Shown here in pieces: positions 22,481-31,477 of a DNA stretch of 64,000 nt (position 1 is its first letter; each line of letters opens with the position of its first letter). The position numbers and the translations under genes were made by a program. Location: NCBI RefSeq assembly GCF_001953865.1, contig NZ_MQUQ01000005.1, forward strand, positions 73,401 through 137,400, read 5' to 3'. The notes under the pieces are model-generated. The model made no database searches. It saw only the letters and a list, made by a program, of their open reading frames with translations, and was not told the origin of the DNA. Origin of the DNA: Amycolatopsis coloradensis (GTDB lineage: Bacteria > Actinomycetota > Actinomycetes > Mycobacteriales > Pseudonocardiaceae).

Positions 22481-23263
22481 GTGAGCAACGAACGACCCGC
22501 CGGTGACGACCTGGCCGCTTTCGCCAGACGCGCGGGACGGCTGGCGGGCTGGGCCGCCCGCACGGGAATCGGATTCACCCGCAAACTTCCCGGCGTCGAC
22601 ATCGCGGAACAGGTCGTCAAACAGGGGGAGCGGCAGCTGCTTTCGGAGCTGCGCCGCCGCCTCGACGAGGTCGACGACCCGTATCACGCCGCGCTCACCG
22701 CCGCGTCCGCCATGAACCGGCCCGGCGCCGACGGTTCGCGTCCGGTCGAAGCGAGCATCACCCTCGTGCACACGCGCGCCCAGCTCGAACCGCTTCGCGC
22801 GGCGATGGCCGAATTGCTCAACCACTCGATCGGCTTCGGTCGCGAGCGGGCGCGCGAGTACCTCTACGCGATCATCCTGCGGCAGCTTACGCCGGACGAG
22901 GCCCGCATCCTCTCCGCGCTTTCCGACGGCTCGCCGTTCCCCGCCGTCGACGTCGCCGAGCGGACCAACCTCGGCGGTGCCGGGCGGTTCGCGCTGCGCA
23001 ACGCCTCCACCGTCGGCAAGGCGGCCGGGGTGTCGCTGCCCGACCAGGTGCCCGGCTACCTCACCAGGCTGATCGGGCTCGGCCTGGTCGAGCTGGACGA
23101 AGAAGTGCCGTCGCTGGAGACGCAGTACGAGATCTTGCTGACCGACGAGACCGTCCGTGAGGCGGAGAAGTCGGTCAAGCGGGCCAAGTTCGTGAAGCGC
23201 ACCGTCCACATTTCCCGCCTCGGCGCCCAGTTCTGGCAGGCCTGCGACCCGAGCGCCGGTTGA
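22481..23263 (+). CDS. DUF4393 (Abi-alpha-like) protein
   Basis: 260 residues. The central part (LRAAMAELLNHSIGFGRERA, then YAIILRQLTPDEARILSAL, residues about 105-150) matches the DUF4393 / 'abortive infection alpha' family as I recall it, and the C-terminal LIGLGLVELDEEVPSLETQY is a winged-helix-like segment. The N-terminal 50 residues are basic and amphipathic (RLAGWAARTGIGFTRKL). GTG at 22481 follows GGGGAG; a GTG 5 codons upstream is less well placed. No function is proven for this family, and the 'abortive infection' name rests on distant similarity. It lies 6 bases upstream of a DUF445 membrane protein gene, so a joint membrane role is possible. Confidence 0.6.
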   Translation: MSNERPAGDDLAAFARRAGRLAGWAARTGIGFTRKLPGVDIAEQVVKQGERQLLSELRRRLDEVDDPYHAALTAASAMNRPGADGSRPVEASITLVHTRAQLEPLRAAMAELLNHSIGFGRERAREYLYAIILRQLTPDEARILSALSDGSPFPAVDVAERTNLGGAGRFALRNASTVGKAAGVSLPDQVPGYLTRLIGLGLVELDEEVPSLETQYEILLTDETVREAEKSVKRAKFVKRTVHISRLGAQFWQACDPSAG

Positions 23264-23269
23264 CCCGGC

Positions 23270-24514
23270 ATGGGTGCGTTCCTCGACGGGATCCTCGCCG
23301 ACTTCGGCAGGCACTGGCCGATTTACGTCTCCATCCCGATCGTCGCCGCCCTGATCGGCTACACCACCAAACTCGTCGCGATCCGGATGATGTTCCAGCC
23401 GGTCGAGTTCGTCGGCATACGACCGTTCCTCGGCTGGCAGGGCATCGTGCCCAAACGCGCCGCGCGGATGGCGAGCATCGCCTGCGACACGATGACCGAG
23501 CAGCTGATCAAACCCGCGGAGGTCGTCGCCAGGCTCGATCCGCGGAGAATCGCGCGTGAGATCGAGAAACCGCTCCAGGCCGCCGTCGAAGACATCGTGC
23601 GCGACGTCGCCGGTCACTACCAGCCGGGCTTGTGGGAATCGCTGCCGGTGGGCATGCAGCGGCTGGTGATCCAGCGCGTCCAGGCCGAGTCGCCGAAGAT
23701 GGTCGCGGCCGTGCTGGAGCTGATCAAGTCCGATGTGGACAGTGTGTTCGACCTCAAGGGCATGGTGGTCACCGCCCTGGTCAAGGACAAACGGCTGCTG
23801 AACCGGATTTTCCAGGAGGCGGGCGACAAGGAGTTCAAGTTCATCGCCCGCTCCGGCATCTTCTTCGGCGGGCTGATCGGCGTGATCCAGATGATCGCGT
23901 GGATGCTGTTCAAGGTCCCGCTGATCATGCCGCTGTTCGGGCTTTTCACCGGCTGGTTCACCGACTGGCTCGCGCTGCGGATGATCTTCTACCCGATCGA
24001 AGAGCGCCGGTACTTCGGTGTGCGCTGGCAGGGTCTGTTCCTGAAGCGGCGCGGCGAGGTCGCGGAGGCGTATGGCGCGCTGATCGCGCAGGAGATCATC
24101 ACGCCGCACAACGTGATCGAGGCGGTGCTGCACGGGCCGCTGTCGGACCGGGTGCTCGGGCTCATCCAACGTCAGCTCGACGAACAGCTCGGCCGCCGCG
24201 TCGGCGTCGGGAAACCGCTGGTGGTGTTCGCCGTCGGCAGCAGGCGGTACCAGGACATGAAGCTGAACATCGCCGAGAAGATCATGGACAAACTACCGGA
24301 GACGATGCGGTACGTCGAGGACTACGCGAACGACGCGATGGACATCCGGAACGTGCTGGTGACGAAGATGAAGGAACTGTCTCCGCGCGAGTTCGAAGGC
24401 CTGCTGCGGCCTGCGTTCCAGCAGGACGAATGGCTCCTGATCGCGACCGGCGCCGCCCTCGGCTTCGCCGTCGGTGAGGCGCAAGTCCTCCTCCTGGAAC
24501 ACTTCGCGGCCTGA
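23270..24514 (+). CDS. DUF445 family membrane protein
   Basis: 414 residues. The N-terminal helix (WPIYVSIPIVAALIGYTTKL, residues about 15-34) runs into the family signature AIRMMFQPVEFVGIRPFLGW (37-56). A second hydrophobic hairpin (SGIFFGGLIGVIQMIAWMLF, residues about 196-215, then LIMPLFGLFTGWFTDWLALR) is followed by a repeat of the signature, RMIFYPIEERRYFGVRWQGL. A C-terminal helix ends the protein. So two copies of the DUF445 half are fused in one chain, which is the standard layout. Its function is unknown. It is co-directional with the DUF4393 gene and is followed by a 26-bp hairpin. Confidence 0.88.
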   Translation: MGAFLDGILADFGRHWPIYVSIPIVAALIGYTTKLVAIRMMFQPVEFVGIRPFLGWQGIVPKRAARMASIACDTMTEQLIKPAEVVARLDPRRIAREIEKPLQAAVEDIVRDVAGHYQPGLWESLPVGMQRLVIQRVQAESPKMVAAVLELIKSDVDSVFDLKGMVVTALVKDKRLLNRIFQEAGDKEFKFIARSGIFFGGLIGVIQMIAWMLFKVPLIMPLFGLFTGWFTDWLALRMIFYPIEERRYFGVRWQGLFLKRRGEVAEAYGALIAQEIITPHNVIEAVLHGPLSDRVLGLIQRQLDEQLGRRVGVGKPLVVFAVGSRRYQDMKLNIAEKIMDKLPETMRYVEDYANDAMDIRNVLVTKMKELSPREFEGLLRPAFQQDEWLLIATGAALGFAVGEAQVLLLEHFAA

Positions 24515-24525
24515 CCCCCTCTCGT

Positions 24526-24593
24526 CCCGCGTTTCGTCCTCTGGTTGCGGTCCTTGCGCGGGCAACTACCGCAACAAGAGGACGAAACGCGGG
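24526..24593. repeat. Long hairpin, GTTGCGGT/GAGGAC family, copy 1
   Basis: 24526-24541 pairs with 24578-24593 over 16 bp (outer CCCGCGTTTCGTCCTC), then a 2-base mismatch, then GTTGCGGT (24544-24551) with ACCGCAAC (24568-24575). The 16-nt loop contains a further TTGC-NNNN-GCAA stem. It lies 11 bases after the DUF445 stop and about 100 bases before the patatin start, so it may terminate the former. Copies 2-4 are at 34604, 46987 and 56497. Confidence 0.9.
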
Positions 24594-24697
24594 GGCGCCG
24601 CCCTTACGGGTGAACGAATTTCGGCACTAACGGTGGTACACCGGTTCGCCCGTCCGGTCTAAGGTGCACGGTGCACAAAGCCTTGGGGAGGGCGTAC

Positions 24698-27667
24698 ATG
24701 GCCGACACGGGGAGCCCGTGGCCGCAGGAGATCCGGCTGGCGATGACCATGGTGGGCGGGGCGAGCCTCGCGGTCTGGATGGGCGGGGTCGCCACCGAGA
24801 CCTCGCATCTGCTGCGGGCGTCGAGAACACCGGAAGCCGAAGGGCCGTACCGGACCCTGCTCGATCTGCTCCACGCCACCGTCTCGCTCGACGTGCTCAC
24901 CGGCACGAGCGCGGGCGGCATCAACGCGGCGTGTCTCGGGCTGGCCGAGGCGTTCCGGTCGAGCCCGCAGGTGCTGCGCGACACGTGGATCAGCACGGGA
25001 TCGCTCGACAACCTGATCCGCGACCCCGGCGAGCAGGGGCCGAGGTCGCTGTTGAACGGCGACAAGGTGCTGCTGGCGGACCTCAAGGACGCGCTGCACC
25101 GGATCACCGACAAGGCGACGGTGAAACCGGATTGTCCCGACATCACCGTGCTGCTCACCGGAACGATGATCGACGGCGAGACGACCAGGTTCGACGACGC
25201 GCTGGGAAACCTGGTGCGGGACACCGAACATCGCCTGCTGTTCCGCTTCGACGGTCCTTTATGGACTGACGACGTCGTGGGACCGCTCGCGCTCGCGGCC
25301 CGCTCCACGGCGTCGTTCCCCGGCGCGTTCGAACTGTCCCGGATGCCGATCGGCGAGAAGACCGGGCCGCTGCATCCGGACATGACCCGGTACACCGACG
25401 TCACGCGGTCGCATTGGCTGACCGACGGCGGCGTGCTGCTGAACAAGCCGTTGCGCCCGGCGCTGCGGGAGATCTTCGAACGGCGGTCGCATTCGGACGT
25501 CCGGCGGCTGCTGCTGTACGTGGTGCCGACGGCGGAACGCGAAGCCGAGCGCGTCGAGGTCGATCCGGAGCGGCCGCCGCTGCTGGGCAGTGCGATGAGC
25601 AAGGTCGTCGGCACCGTGCTGAGCCAGACGATCAGCGCCGAACTCGAAGATCTGAACCGGCACAACGACGCCGTGGTCCGCACCAGGGGAACCCGGGTTT
25701 CCCTTGCCGCGATGGGGGTTCGCGGCGGGCCGGGAACACTCGTCGACCAACGGCTGATGAACGACTACCGCGATCGGCGGGTGCAGGAGGACGCCACCGC
25801 GCTGGTGCGCGAAGCGACCCGCAGGCTTTCACTGTCCGATGTGGAGGACCCGGGCCGTCAATGGGCGTCCGGGACGGCCGCGCAGTTGCGTGCGACGGCG
25901 TCGTCGGGGCTGCGCGAAGGCCTGCCGAGCGAACCGCCCGCGGACACCTGCGAGATCGAGAGCCTGGTCGCGTTCCGCACCACCGCGCTCGACGATTCGG
26001 TGGCCACCGGTCTCCAGCTGGTGAACGCGGGTTTCCGGCTCGATCCGGCACCGGAGCAGGCGGTACAGCTCAACCGTTGCCGGGTGCTGCTGCACGAGGC
26101 GCGCCACAAGTCCGCGCGAGGACGCCGGCTCGCGGGCTGGGTCGCCGAACAGGACCCGCCGCCGGCCGGCGTCACGCTGGCCGCCTGGATCGAAGGCCTC
26201 GCCAAGGAATGGGCGGCCCTCGGCCGGCCGGACGCGCTGAAGGAGGCGTGGCCGATGGTGGTCGCCGCGCTCCGGCAGGCGACGCCGATCCTTTTGCCGC
26301 TGGCACAGGCGAAACCCGACACCGAAGCGGCCGACACGGTCAACACGCTGCTGGCGTGGACAGGGCTCACCTCCGATGACGAGAGCGCCGGGGATCCGAT
26401 CGTCACCTCGCGTCTGGTGCGCCTGCACATCGCGACCCGCGGCCTGCTCGCGCAACCGCCGTCGGTCGACCAGCGGGTCGACCTCGTCCAGGTCAGCGCG
26501 GATTCGCGGACGCTGCTGGACATGAGACGGCGCCGCTCGTGGGACAAGCTCACCGGCATGCAGGCCGACTACTTCGGCGCGTTCTACAAGGCGTCGTGGC
26601 GCGCGAACGACTGGATGTGGGGCCGGGTCGACGGCGCGGGCTGGCTGTTCCAGTGCCTGCTCGACCCGAAACGCCTGCGGCTGCTGCGTGACGTCGTCGG
26701 GCGCGAAGCCTTCCGCGCACAGGTCCGGGACGCGTTCAAGAAGATCGGCTGGCGGCGGCCGGGCACCGAAGACGGGCTGTCCCAGGCGGAAGCCGAGGCG
26801 TTGTGCGCGCAACTGGCCGGAGAGCTGGCTTTCCTCGGTCTCGACGGCGAACTCGGCGACGTGGAAGGCGAATCCGCCTTGCCGATCAGCATGCCGGTGA
26901 CGGCGATGGTGCTCGCCAGGGTCCGGCAACTGGAGATCGCGCGCGAGGAACTGCCGTGCGTCGGGCTCCATTGCGGACACGACGCGAAAACGGCCAAGGG
27001 GAACGGGAAACCGTCGGAGCGGTTCCGGAAACTGATCGAGAACGAGCCGGAGACCGACGAGCAGGCCCAGCGCGCGTTCCAGGCGTGCCAGGTCTCCGGC
27101 GAGCGGTTCGAACACGAGCGCGGGACGATGCTGCTGACGAAGACGCTGGTCAAGGCGGGCGCCGCCGGGATCAACGCGGCCGCGGGGGCGACGCGGGTGC
27201 CGAAGTCGGTCCAGCCCGCCGCGACCTTCGCCAAGGCCGCCGGCCGCAGCGCGTGGTGGATCACGCGTGGCGCGGCCACCCTGCCGTCCCCGTGGAACGT
27301 GCTCGCCGCGCTGATCACCGTGCTTGCCGGGTTCGTCCTCGGTGGACAGGGCGGGCCGGTGCTCCAATGGGTGGGTGTCCCGGTCGCCGCGGGCGCCATC
27401 GTGTTCCTGGTGGTCAGCCTGATGACGTTGCGCAAGACGTGGCGGATGATGCTCACGGTGCTGGGCGTGCTGGCGGGGGCGGGACTGCTGTTCGCCGCGT
27501 TCCTGCCACCGGTCCGCGACCCGCTGTTCGGCTGGCTCGGCGACGTCGTCGCGGGCTGGCGGCGCGGTGAGGCCCCGGTCTGGTGGCTGATCGTCTGCCT
27601 GCTGATTCTGCTGCCCGCCGTCTGGACGCCGCTCGGTTCCGTATTCCGGCGGCGACGGCGCCGCTGA
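24698..27667 (+). CDS. Large patatin-like phospholipase with C-terminal membrane segment
   Basis: 989 residues. The patatin core is at the N-terminus: TMVGGASLAVWMGGVATETS (oxyanion loop), VLTGTSAGGINAACLGLAEA (G-T-S-A-G nucleophile Ser near residue 67) and WLTDGGVLLNKPLRPALREI (D-G-G catalytic Asp near 240), so the Ser-Asp dyad is intact. The middle 500 residues are the helical DUF3376-type region. The C-terminal 120 residues hold three hydrophobic spans (LAALITVLAGFVLGGQGG, PVAAGAIVFLVVSLMTL, VWWLIVCLLILLPAVW), so it is probably anchored in the inner membrane. ATG at 24698 follows GGGGAGGG. It stands alone; the ect operon begins 215 bases later with its own control region. Confidence 0.88.
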   Translation: MADTGSPWPQEIRLAMTMVGGASLAVWMGGVATETSHLLRASRTPEAEGPYRTLLDLLHATVSLDVLTGTSAGGINAACLGLAEAFRSSPQVLRDTWISTGSLDNLIRDPGEQGPRSLLNGDKVLLADLKDALHRITDKATVKPDCPDITVLLTGTMIDGETTRFDDALGNLVRDTEHRLLFRFDGPLWTDDVVGPLALAARSTASFPGAFELSRMPIGEKTGPLHPDMTRYTDVTRSHWLTDGGVLLNKPLRPALREIFERRSHSDVRRLLLYVVPTAEREAERVEVDPERPPLLGSAMSKVVGTVLSQTISAELEDLNRHNDAVVRTRGTRVSLAAMGVRGGPGTLVDQRLMNDYRDRRVQEDATALVREATRRLSLSDVEDPGRQWASGTAAQLRATASSGLREGLPSEPPADTCEIESLVAFRTTALDDSVATGLQLVNAGFRLDPAPEQAVQLNRCRVLLHEARHKSARGRRLAGWVAEQDPPPAGVTLAAWIEGLAKEWAALGRPDALKEAWPMVVAALRQATPILLPLAQAKPDTEAADTVNTLLAWTGLTSDDESAGDPIVTSRLVRLHIATRGLLAQPPSVDQRVDLVQVSADSRTLLDMRRRRSWDKLTGMQADYFGAFYKASWRANDWMWGRVDGAGWLFQCLLDPKRLRLLRDVVGREAFRAQVRDAFKKIGWRRPGTEDGLSQAEAEALCAQLAGELAFLGLDGELGDVEGESALPISMPVTAMVLARVRQLEIAREELPCVGLHCGHDAKTAKGNGKPSERFRKLIENEPETDEQAQRAFQACQVSGERFEHERGTMLLTKTLVKAGAAGINAAAGATRVPKSVQPAATFAKAAGRSAWWITRGAATLPSPWNVLAALITVLAGFVLGGQGGPVLQWVGVPVAAGAIVFLVVSLMTLRKTWRMMLTVLGVLAGAGLLFAAFLPPVRDPLFGWLGDVVAGWRRGEAPVWWLIVCLLILLPAVWTPLGSVFRRRRRR

Positions 27668-27702
27668 ACCGCCGAATTGTGCCCTGAGCCTGCGACCGAG
27701 TG

Positions 27703-27722
27703 GTGACGGTTGGTATCGTCAC
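27703..27722. promoter_or_regulatory. Inverted repeat upstream of ectA
   Basis: GTGACG (27703-27708) and CGTCAC (27717-27722) form a 6-bp inverted repeat with an 8-bp spacer, about 160 bases upstream of ectA. A tandem GTTACC (27774, 27780) lies closer to the gene in a locally AT-richer stretch, where the ect promoter probably lies. No MarR-type EctR operator that I can recognise is present. Confidence 0.35.
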
Positions 27723-27882
27723 AAGCGGTGAGACCGCAGCGAGGCGGCCTTACCCACAAGTGCTGCGCTTCAAACGTTACCGTTACCTTTGTCACGTGTG
27801 TTTCAGGGTTGTTGCAGGTAGCCGCGTTGCCGCCGCCGCGCGGATCTGACCGCGCCCGAATCCTCCGGTACGTTTCTTGGAC

Positions 27883-28374
27883 ATGTCCGGAAAGCACTTG
27901 ATCGAATACCCGACCAAGGCAGACGGTGCCGAGCTCTGGCGAATCGCCCGCGATTCGAAGAAGCTTGATCTCAACTCGGCCTACGCCTATATGCTGTGGT
28001 GCCGCGATTTCGCGGACACCTCCGTCGTAGCGAAAGTCGACGGCACTCCGGTCGGTTTCGTGATCGGGTATCGGAAGCAGGACACCGGCTTCGTCTGGCA
28101 GGTCGCGGTCGACGCGTCCCAGCGCGGAAAAGGCCTGGCCGGGGCACTGCTCGACGAGCTGTTCAGCCGTCTTGCCGCCCACGGCGTGCGGTACCTCGAA
28201 ACGACGATCACCCCGGACAACGAGGCTTCGATCCGGTTGTTCGCCTCGTTCGCCAAGCGGTGGAACACCACCTTGGAACGGCAGGATCTGTTCTCCGCGA
28301 CGGATTTTCCGGCCGAGGACGGAACGCATGAGCAAGAGGACCTGTATCGAATCGGTCCGCTCAGCAGCCAGTAG
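27883..28374 (+). CDS. ectA: L-2,4-diaminobutyrate N-acetyltransferase EctA
   Basis: 163 residues, GNAT fold. EctA acetylates L-2,4-diaminobutyrate on N4, the second step of ectoine synthesis. Motifs: [20 protein letters not shown] (residues about 25-44, family hallmark), [20 protein letters not shown] (acetyl-CoA loop, R-G-K-G-L-A, about 70-88) and [20 protein letters not shown] (about 107-126). ATG at 27883 is preferred to the TTG two codons upstream. It is the first gene of ectABCD; 38 bases separate it from ectB. No ask_ect aspartokinase gene is attached. Ectoine is a compatible solute, so expression under osmotic stress is expected. Confidence 0.96.
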   Translation: MSGKHLIEYPTKADGAELWRIARDSKKLDLNSAYAYMLWCRDFADTSVVAKVDGTPVGFVIGYRKQDTGFVWQVAVDASQRGKGLAGALLDELFSRLAAHGVRYLETTITPDNEASIRLFASFAKRWNTTLERQDLFSATDFPAEDGTHEQEDLYRIGPLSSQ

Positions 28375-28412
28375 AACGTAAAGCCGGGGATCTCAGGGAG
28401 AAAGAAAACGTG

Positions 28413-29663
28413 ATGAGCATTTTCGAGGAACTCGAATCCGAAGTACGCAGTTACAGCCGTGGCTGGCCCGTGGTGTTCGACAGGGCGCAGGGGAGCTACC
28501 TGTACGACGAAGACGGCAAGGCCTACCTCGACTTCTTCGCCGGCGCCGGTGCGCTCAACTACGGGCACAACAACCCGGCGATCAAGCGGGCCCTGATCGA
28601 CTACATCGCCCGTGACGGCGTCACGCACGCGCTCGACATGTTCACCGTGGCCAAGCGGGACTTCCTGGAGACGTTCAAGGAGAAGATCCTCGCGCCGCGC
28701 GAACTCGACTACAAGGTCGTTTTCCCCGGTCCCGGTGGCGCGAACGCGGTCGAGGCCGCGCTGAAGCTCGCGCGCAAGGTGACCGGCAAGGAATCCGTCA
28801 TCAACTTCACCAACGCCTTCCACGGGATGACGCTGGGCGCCCTTTCGGTGACCGGCAACTCGATGAAGCGCGGCGGCGCCGGTGTCCCGCTGGTGCACGC
28901 CACCCCGATGCCGTACGACAACTACTTCGACGGCTCCATCCCCGACTTCCTCTACTTCGAGAAGCTGCTCGAAGACTCCGGCAGCGGCCTGAACGAGCCC
29001 GCCGCCGTCATCGTCGAAGGCGTGCAGGGCGAAGGCGGCATCAACGCCGCGCGCGTCGAATGGCTCAAGGCGCTGGACGACCTGTGCAAGAAGCACGGCA
29101 TCCTGCTGATCCTCGACGACGTCCAGATGGGCTGCGGCCGCACCGGCCCGTTCTTCAGCTTCGAGGACGCGGGCATCAAACCCGACATCGTCTGCCTGTC
29201 GAAGTCCATCGGCGGCTACGGCATCCCGATGGCGCTGACGCTGATCCGCCCGGAACTCGACGTCTGGGAGCCGGGTGAGCACAACGGCACCTTCCGCGGC
29301 ATCAGCCCGGCGTTCGTCACCGCGACCGAGGCGCTGCGCGTTTACTGGAGCGATGACGAGCTGGAGAAGTCGACCAAGGCCAAGGGCGAGCGCATCGCCG
29401 CCGCGTTCGAAGGCATCGTCGAGGCGTATCCGGAAGCGAACCTGCTCGCGAAGGGCCGCGGGCTGGCCCGTGGTCTCGAGTTCGCCGACGGCGACCTCGC
29501 GGGCAAGGTCTGCGCCGCCGCTTTCGAGCGCGGGCTGCTGATGGAGACCTCCGGCCCCGACGGCGAGGTCATGAAGCTGCTGCCACCGCTGACGCTGACC
29601 GACGAGGAACTCACGAAGGGCCTGTCGATCATCGACGAGTCCATCGCCGCCGTCCTGAACTGA
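28413..29663 (+). CDS. ectB: Diaminobutyrate--2-oxoglutarate transaminase EctB
   Basis: 416 residues, a class-III PLP aminotransferase. It transfers the amino group of glutamate to aspartate-4-semialdehyde to make L-2,4-diaminobutyrate, the first committed step. Hallmarks: [20 protein letters not shown] at the N-terminus, [40 protein letters not shown] (PLP-binding Asp) and [20 protein letters not shown] with the Schiff-base Lys. ATG at 28413 or GTG at 28410; both follow AGGGAGAAAG. The length equals the family norm. ectC follows after 34 bases. Confidence 0.97.
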   Translation: MSIFEELESEVRSYSRGWPVVFDRAQGSYLYDEDGKAYLDFFAGAGALNYGHNNPAIKRALIDYIARDGVTHALDMFTVAKRDFLETFKEKILAPRELDYKVVFPGPGGANAVEAALKLARKVTGKESVINFTNAFHGMTLGALSVTGNSMKRGGAGVPLVHATPMPYDNYFDGSIPDFLYFEKLLEDSGSGLNEPAAVIVEGVQGEGGINAARVEWLKALDDLCKKHGILLILDDVQMGCGRTGPFFSFEDAGIKPDIVCLSKSIGGYGIPMALTLIRPELDVWEPGEHNGTFRGISPAFVTATEALRVYWSDDELEKSTKAKGERIAAAFEGIVEAYPEANLLAKGRGLARGLEFADGDLAGKVCAAAFERGLLMETSGPDGEVMKLLPPLTLTDEELTKGLSIIDESIAAVLN

Positions 29664-29697
29664 CCGCCCTCAACCAAGAACGAGAAGGAGTTTTCCG

Positions 29698-30087
29698 TTG
29701 CTTGTCAGAACACTCGACGAGGTCACCGACACCGACGCCGACATCAAGACCCCGAACTGGCGCAGCAAACGCATCGTGCTGGCCAAGGAGGGCGTCGGCT
29801 TCTCGGTGCACGAGACCACGCTTTACGCCGGGACGGTCAACGACTTCTGGTACGCGAACCACATCGAGGCGGTCTTCATCACCTCAGGTGAAGGCGAGCT
29901 GGAGAACACCGCGACAGGTGAGGTCTTCCAGCTGAAGCCGGGCACGTTGTACCTGCTGAACGACCACGACAAGCACCAGGTCCGGCCCAAGACCGAGATC
30001 AAATGCGTTTGCGTGTTCAACCCGCCCATCACCGGCCGCGAGGTCCACGACGAAAACGGCGTGTACCCGCTCGTCACGGAACCCTAA
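29698..30087 (+). CDS. ectC: Ectoine synthase EctC
   Basis: 129 residues, a metal-dependent cupin that dehydrates N4-acetyl-diaminobutyrate to ectoine. Features: [20 protein letters not shown] at the start (TTG codon, AAGGAG upstream), [40 protein letters not shown] with the metal-binding Glu, and the cupin core [20 protein letters not shown], where the His ligands lie. The TTG start is supported by the exact match of the next residues to the EctC consensus VRTL. Length matches the family (about 130). ectD follows after 22 bases. Confidence 0.97.
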   Translation: MLVRTLDEVTDTDADIKTPNWRSKRIVLAKEGVGFSVHETTLYAGTVNDFWYANHIEAVFITSGEGELENTATGEVFQLKPGTLYLLNDHDKHQVRPKTEIKCVCVFNPPITGREVHDENGVYPLVTEP

Positions 30088-30109
30088 ATCGCTCGAGGAG
30101 GCGACTGCA

Positions 30110-31009
30110 GTGACGCTGACCGACACCCGCGTCGACGACAGCTACCCGACCCGCATCACGGGTAAGCCCGAACACCTGCCCAGGACGCACCCCACCGTCT
30201 GGGGCGGTGAGGCCGACGGTCCCATCGACGCGGCAACGCTCGCCAACCACGAGGCCCGTGGTTACACCGTCGTCGACCAGTTGCTGTCGCCTGGCGAGGT
30301 CCAGACGTACTGGCAGGAACTCGTCCGCCTGTCGTCGGGCGACCACCGCGACGACGAGCGGGTCATCACTGAGGCCAAGACCGGTGAGGTCCGCTCCATC
30401 TTCGACGTCCACGAGACCAGCGAGCTGATCGCGGAACTCGTCCGCGACCCCCGGGTGCTCGACCGGGCCCGGCAGATCCTCGGCTCCGAGGTCTACATCC
30501 ACCAGAGCCGCGTGAACTACATGCCCGGCTTCAAGGGCACCGGTTTCTACTGGCACTCGGACTTCGAGACCTGGCACGCCGAAGACGGCATGCCCGCGCC
30601 GCGCGCGGTCAGCTGTTCCATCGCGCTCACCGACAACTACCCGTTCAACGGCGGGCTGATGGTGATGCCCGGTTCGCAGCGGACCTTCGTCCAATGCGCC
30701 GGGGAAACCCCCGAGAACAACTACAAGAGTTCACTGAAAGAGCAGCGAGTCGGTGTTCCCGGCGAGGATGACATCACCGAACTCGCCGCCGAATACGGAA
30801 TCGATCAATTCACCGGACAGGCCGGTTCGGCGCTCTGGTTCGATTCGAATGTGATGCACGGTTCGTCGAACAACATCACGCCGTACCCGCGCTCGAACAT
30901 CTTCGTCGTGTTCAACAGCGTCGAGAACGCGCTGCGGGAGCCGTTCGCCGCGATCGAACCGCGCCCGGCGTTCATCGCGGGCCGCGACTCGACACCCCTG
31001 ACGCGCTGA
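30110..31009 (+). CDS. ectD: Ectoine hydroxylase EctD
   Basis: 299 residues, an Fe(II)/2-oxoglutarate dioxygenase that turns ectoine into 5-hydroxyectoine. The family signature is fully present: FYWHSDFETWHAEDGMPAPR (H-x-D iron ligands, residues about 145-164), YPFNGGLMVMPGSQRTFVQC, and later ALWFDSNVMHGSSNNITPYP with the third ligand His. GTG at 30110 is preceded by GAGGAGG. Being in the operon, it implies that both ectoine and 5-hydroxyectoine are made. It is the last gene; a hairpin starts 26 bases after its stop and a strong terminator follows about 220 bases on. Confidence 0.97.
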   Translation: MTLTDTRVDDSYPTRITGKPEHLPRTHPTVWGGEADGPIDAATLANHEARGYTVVDQLLSPGEVQTYWQELVRLSSGDHRDDERVITEAKTGEVRSIFDVHETSELIAELVRDPRVLDRARQILGSEVYIHQSRVNYMPGFKGTGFYWHSDFETWHAEDGMPAPRAVSCSIALTDNYPFNGGLMVMPGSQRTFVQCAGETPENNYKSSLKEQRVGVPGEDDITELAAEYGIDQFTGQAGSALWFDSNVMHGSSNNITPYPRSNIFVVFNSVENALREPFAAIEPRPAFIAGRDSTPLTR

Positions 31010-31070
31010 CGAATCGCAGGTCGCGAAGGCCATGACAGGGCGCCTGTAGTCATCGATGCGCGCCCTGTTA

Positions 31071-31275
31071 CGTTGTCGTCTACGTGAGCGGACCAGTGGG
31101 CTCGCACACGTTGGTGTTGTCGACGGACGAACGGGTTCTTCGCTCGGGGTGAGCCCACCCGGACGGACGTGGACGCCGATGTCCGGTGTGGGTCGCGCCC
31201 CCAGGCGGCCCAAATCGGACATCCCCCGGCTCCGTGCCATCAGATCGGGACTGATGGCACGGAGCCTTTTTCTTT
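31071..31275 (+). ncRNA. Candidate structured RNA (sRNA or attenuator)
   Basis: The plus strand can fold into three competing hairpins ahead of a strong terminator. GTGGGCTC (31095-31102) pairs with GAGCCCAC (about 31149-31156). The same CCCACC plus CGGAC can instead pair with GTCCGGTGTGGG (about 31180-31191). GATGTCCG (about 31178-31185) can instead pair with CGGACATC (31216-31223). A possible -10 TACGTT lies at 31069-31074. Mutually exclusive stems before a terminator are the layout of riboswitches and attenuators. No known riboswitch motif was recognised. C-rich segments recall the actinobacterial 6C RNA, but I cannot confirm that. Confidence 0.4.
31228..31275 (+). terminator. Strong intrinsic terminator
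   Basis: A perfect 16-bp stem (31228-31243 with 31251-31266; arm GGCTCCGTGCCATCAG), a 7-nt loop ATCGGGA and a U-tract TTTTTCTTT at 31267-31275. It is unusually canonical for a high-GC actinomycete. It would end either an ectABCD read-through transcript or a separate small RNA beginning near 31080. Confidence 0.9.
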
Positions 31276-31446
31276 CGCCGGGCGTGACCGGCGAGGTACT
31301 CACGACCCGTCACCGCTGGCCGCCCGACGTGCCTGGTGAGCGCGTGAGGTGCCACTCAGGGTGAGAGGCGTGGGACCGGCTGGATTTCGGATCATCCAGC
31401 GCCCCGAGATCCACACGGCCGCCGTCCTGGGGCGGGAATTCCCGCT

Positions 31447-31477
31447 CGATGTCCCCAATGCGGCATTGGCGACATCG
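31447..31477. repeat. 31-bp near-perfect palindrome
   Basis: The arms 31447-31461 (CGATGTCCCCAATGC) and 31463-31477 (GCATTGGCGACATCG) are reverse complements at 14 of 15 positions around a single central G. It lies 126 bases upstream of the AfsR-like start codon. It is much longer than a typical operator, so it could be a dispersed repeat element; I see no second copy in this window. Confidence 0.7.

Noticed and set aside
22439..24169. 576-codon minus-strand frame opposite DUF4393/DUF445
   Set aside because: Histidine/arginine/aspartate-rich shadow with no domain; the plus-strand DUF445 signature repeats are clear.
31010..31275. Known riboswitch classes (TPP, cobalamin, ydaO, SAM, glycine) and 6S or SRP RNA in the ectD 3' region
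   Set aside because: None of their conserved motifs is present. The region is therefore reported only as an unclassified structured candidate.
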